DNA of 64,000 nucleotides from DASWIP01 sp036397635. Its GTDB lineage: Bacteria; Actinomycetota; AC-67. Shown piece by piece: positions 61,576 through 64,000 of the stretch. Within the stretch, counting starts at the first letter, position 1. Each line of letters starts with the position of its first letter. The stretch spans positions 11,826-75,825 of the forward strand of contig DASWIP010000128.1 in NCBI GenBank assembly GCA_036397635.1, read 5' to 3'. A program made the translations under genes and the position numbers. The notes under the pieces are model-generated. The model was not told the DNA's origin, ran no database searches, and was given only the letters and a program-made list of their open reading frames with translations.

Positions 61576-63439
61576 CCGGCATCGCCCCGGTGGGTTCGGC
61601 GTCGACGAACCGTGCGGCCTGCAGGGTGAACATCCGATGGTAGGTCCCATCGAACGCCATCAGCTCGTCGTGGGTGCCTTGCTCGACGATGCGCCCGTGA
61701 TCGAGGACGCAGATCGAGTCGGCATGGCGCACAGAGGAGAACCGATGGGAGATGAGGATGGTGGTGGTGCCGGCCGTGAGTTCCAGGAATCGGTCGAAGA
61801 TCGCAGCCTCGGCGCGCACGTCGAGTTGTGCAGTCGGCTCGTCGAGCACCAGCACGCCGGCGCCCATCTCGACGGCGAAGAGCGCGCGCGCGAGAGCGAT
61901 ACGCTGCCACTGTCCCCCCGAGAGCTCAGCGCCGTCGACATACTCGCGCGACAGGATGGAGTCCCACCCTTTGGGCAGGGCGTCGATGGACTCGAGGGCA
62001 CCCGCCCGCGCCGCCGCCGCTCGCATCGCCGACTCGTTGTCGCGATGCTCGATGGCCCCGATGCCGACGTTGTCCGCCACCGGCATGTCGTAGCGGACGA
62101 AGTCCTGGAAGATGACGGCGAGCCGGCGTCGCCACCCTTCGAGATCGAGGTCGCGGATGTCGTTCCGGTCGACGCGGATCGACCCGGTAACGGGGTCGTA
62201 AAGGCGGGCGAGCAGCTTGACGATCGTGGTCTTGCCGGCGCCGTTGGGTCCGACGATCGCGAGCGAGCGCCCGGCTGGGATGCGCAGGTGCAGATCGGTG
62301 AGCACGGGTGTCTCGCAGCCCGGGTAGACGAAGGACACCGATTCGAACTCGATCGCGTCCTGCGGCGTTCCGGACGGATCCCGCCCTCCCGATGTCAGGC
62401 GACCGGTCGCCGCGCGCTCGAGCTCGAGGATCGGGCGCACGGTCGCGGTTCCGTACGACGCCCAGATGTCCTGCTGCCCGATCCAGATCGTCCCGGCGAT
62501 CACCACCGCGGCAGCCATCGCGGCCAGTCGGCCAACCGTGATCTCGCCGGTGATGGCGGCATGGCCGACGAGCGTCAGGCTGCCGAACAGGACCGCCCCC
62601 CAACTGACTCCCACGAGCCAGGAGCTTGTGATATTCCGCTTCCGCTCACGCCAAAGCGCCTGCATCCCCTCACGCCAATGATCGGCATGTCGGCCCACCA
62701 TCCAGCGTCCGAGGCCGAAGACGCGGATCTCCTTCGCCGCAGCCGGCCTCGTCGCCAGCTCGCGGACGTAGTCGGCGCGGCGCAACGGCTCAACCTCGCC
62801 GCGGCGCCCGTGCGCGGCGCGAAGGCGGTCGCCGACCAATCTGTATCGAACCAGCATGCTGAACGACAGCAGCACGACGGGCAGCCACCAGCGGAATCCC
62901 ACCAGTACAGCAGCGCTGGCGATCGAGGCGGACCGTCGCTTCAGGTTCGAGGCGATCCCGCGGACCGCATCCCACGTCGTGATCCCGCGCAAGGTGCCGA
63001 TGCCCTGCGCATCGCGGATGCGATCCAAGATCGCGGGATCCTCGAGGTGCGCGATGCCGGCCGGCATGAGTGTCGCCCGCATCAATCGCTCCCGCATGGT
63101 GCCGTCGGTCTTGCGTCCCAGGGACTCGACGAGCACGCCGTGTAGCTCTTCGAGCGCGTGCCCGAGGACGTAGAGCAGTCCTTTGATGACCAGGATCACC
63201 ACAACCCGGTCCGACTCGGGCGATCCCAACCCGGTTCCCGCGGCCCGGACGACGGCATCCACGAGAGCAGCGGTGGCGACCAGGGTCGCCACCAGCGTGA
63301 GAGCATCCACGATGATCGTTGCGGCCAAACCGATCGTCAGCCATCGGCTGACGGAGGGGAGTAGGCGGAGGAGATCGAACCGCGCGCGCCGCACGTCGCG
63401 ATCTGCGCGCCAGCGTTCAACGATCTGATCGACGAACAT
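61568..63439 (-). CDS. ABC exporter half-transporter 2 (TMD-NBD)
   Basis: 623 residues from ATG 63439 (ATG 63511 is an alternative; the frame is open to 63862, overlying the NUDIX gene). TM helices to about 330; ATPase with Walker A GPNGAGKTT, signature LSGGQWQRIALARAL, Walker B VLVLDEPTAQLD and switch His ISHRFSSVR. Both NBDs of the pair have intact Walker B Glu, so both may hydrolyse ATP. Substrate unknown; peptide or lipid export is typical. Confidence 0.9.
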   Translation of the reverse strand: MFVDQIVERWRADRDVRRARFDLLRLLPSVSRWLTIGLAATIIVDALTLVATLVATAALVDAVVRAAGTGLGSPESDRVVVILVIKGLLYVLGHALEELHGVLVESLGRKTDGTMRERLMRATLMPAGIAHLEDPAILDRIRDAQGIGTLRGITTWDAVRGIASNLKRRSASIASAAVLVGFRWWLPVVLLSFSMLVRYRLVGDRLRAAHGRRGEVEPLRRADYVRELATRPAAAKEIRVFGLGRWMVGRHADHWREGMQALWRERKRNITSSWLVGVSWGAVLFGSLTLVGHAAITGEITVGRLAAMAAAVVIAGTIWIGQQDIWASYGTATVRPILELERAATGRLTSGGRDPSGTPQDAIEFESVSFVYPGCETPVLTDLHLRIPAGRSLAIVGPNGAGKTTIVKLLARLYDPVTGSIRVDRNDIRDLDLEGWRRRLAVIFQDFVRYDMPVADNVGIGAIEHRDNESAMRAAAARAGALESIDALPKGWDSILSREYVDGAELSGGQWQRIALARALFAVEMGAGVLVLDEPTAQLDVRAEAAIFDRFLELTAGTTTILISHRFSSVRHADSICVLDHGRIVEQGTHDELMAFDGTYHRMFTLQAARFVDAEPTGAMPDA

Positions 63440-63536
63440 GATCCGAGCCACGAGCCCCCCGGCTACGACGCGAGCCAACCATATTCGCTCCCAGCATCGG
63501 ATGTCCTCCATTCTGGAGCCCTGGGACCGGCTCCGT

Positions 63537-63989
63537 CTAACGGGATCCGTCTTGCAGGAGCTGCGCGAGCTCCTCGGGCACGAGGCGATGATGGTCGTTG
63601 AAGAACGACATCGGTCGCCATCGCGCTTGCAGCGTGATCCCGTTCCCCTCCCGAACGGTGAACTCTTCCGCCTCGTAAGCGGCTTCGTTCGCGAAACGGC
63701 CCTCGAAGACGAACACGATCTCGTGGCCCGGGTTTCCTTCAAGCGTGAAGATGTTCTCGATCGTGCCCAGAGCGCGGAGGCCCACGATGTCCTGGTCGAT
63801 CTCTTCGCGGATCTCACGGAGCACCGCTTGCTGCGTCGTCTCTCCCGGCTCGACGCCACCACCGAGAGGTCGGTAGTAGGCCGAGCCTTTGACCGTGTCG
63901 AAGCCTTCGAACACCAGGATGGCGCCGTCGCGCTTGATCACGCACACGGCGATCACGCGGATCGAACTGTCGCTGTAGCTATCGTTCAC
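63537..63989 (-). CDS. NUDIX hydrolase
   Basis: 150 residues. The NUDIX box is GGGVEPGETTQQAVLREIRE followed by EI (Gx5Ex7REUxEExGU), complete with its metal-binding Glu residues; YYRPLGG precedes it. Hydrolyses nucleoside diphosphate-linked compounds. It starts near the window edge, upstream of the ABC pair on the same strand. Confidence 0.93.
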   Translation of the reverse strand: MNDSYSDSSIRVIAVCVIKRDGAILVFEGFDTVKGSAYYRPLGGGVEPGETTQQAVLREIREEIDQDIVGLRALGTIENIFTLEGNPGHEIVFVFEGRFANEAAYEAEEFTVREGNGITLQARWRPMSFFNDHHRLVPEELAQLLQDGSR

Positions 63990-64000
63990 GAGCAGCTCCC

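Noticed and set aside
61400..63145. Long forward ORF (581 codons)
   Set aside because: Antisense shadow of the two ABC exporter genes.

Overview
The window (about two thirds G+C by eye) looks like a piece of an actinobacterial (Actinomycetota) chromosome. Pointers are F420-type LLM oxidoreductase, a TetR regulator with KstR-style operators, a four-half-site GlnR-like box in front of amt, an LPXTG-anchored protein, lipoproteins, and many ATGA/GTGA stop-start overlaps. I see no rRNA, tRNA or CRISPR array, and I cannot name the genus.

Layout. (1) 1-12.4 kb: two divergent operons around a TetR regulator. Leftward: acyl-CoA dehydrogenase, then a LIV-type ABC importer (lipoprotein binding protein, fused LivH-LivM permease, LivG, LivF) and a secreted protein cut by the window edge. 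Rightward: TetR, thiolase, short-chain dehydrogenase, aldehyde dehydrogenase and LLM oxidoreductase. Two near-identical 14-bp operators (TnnAACnnGTTnnA) suggest one acyl-CoA/lipid or steroid-type catabolic regulon that includes its own importer. (2) 12.4-16.8 kb: a lone type IV pilin-like gene and three M23 endopeptidase genes. The second is frameshifted, and an intact IS3-family (IS407-like) element with 4-bp target duplication GCCT sits between the second and third.

(3) 16.8-25.8 kb: the most unusual region. A 233-bp direct repeat of the 3' end of a DNA-glycosylase (Fpg/Nei) gene brackets about 8.5 kb holding a divergent tyrosine recombinase, a frameshifted ERCC4-type nuclease gene, a CX5R phosphatase, a 1228-residue secreted subtilisin-like protein in which all three catalytic residues are replaced, a second secreted protein and a 5'-truncated IS5/IS1182-type transposase. 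I read it as an integrative element in the glycosylase gene, now decaying. (4) 25.5-30.2 kb: intact glycosylase, PAS histidine kinase, a small ORF behind a structured leader, and Amt with its GlnR-like box.

(5) 30.2-40.7 kb, leftward: GntR/UTRA regulator, two (alpha/alpha)6 glycosidases, ROK kinase, phosphomannose-isomerase-like protein, a binding protein and an alpha/beta-hydrolase, that is, glycan or glycoside use. Divergently, 40.7-51.9 kb is one tightly overlapped operon: fused LivH-LivM, an MFS-LivF-LivG triple fusion, MoxR ATPase, DUF58 protein, a TgpA-like protein with a substituted transglutaminase triad and a lipoprotein. (6) 51.9-64 kb: VOC protein, secreted proteins, an orphan family-5 binding lipoprotein, an LPXTG protein, an S9 peptidase, a chimeric gene scar, a GNAT acetyltransferase, a pair of ABC exporter half-transporters and a NUDIX hydrolase.
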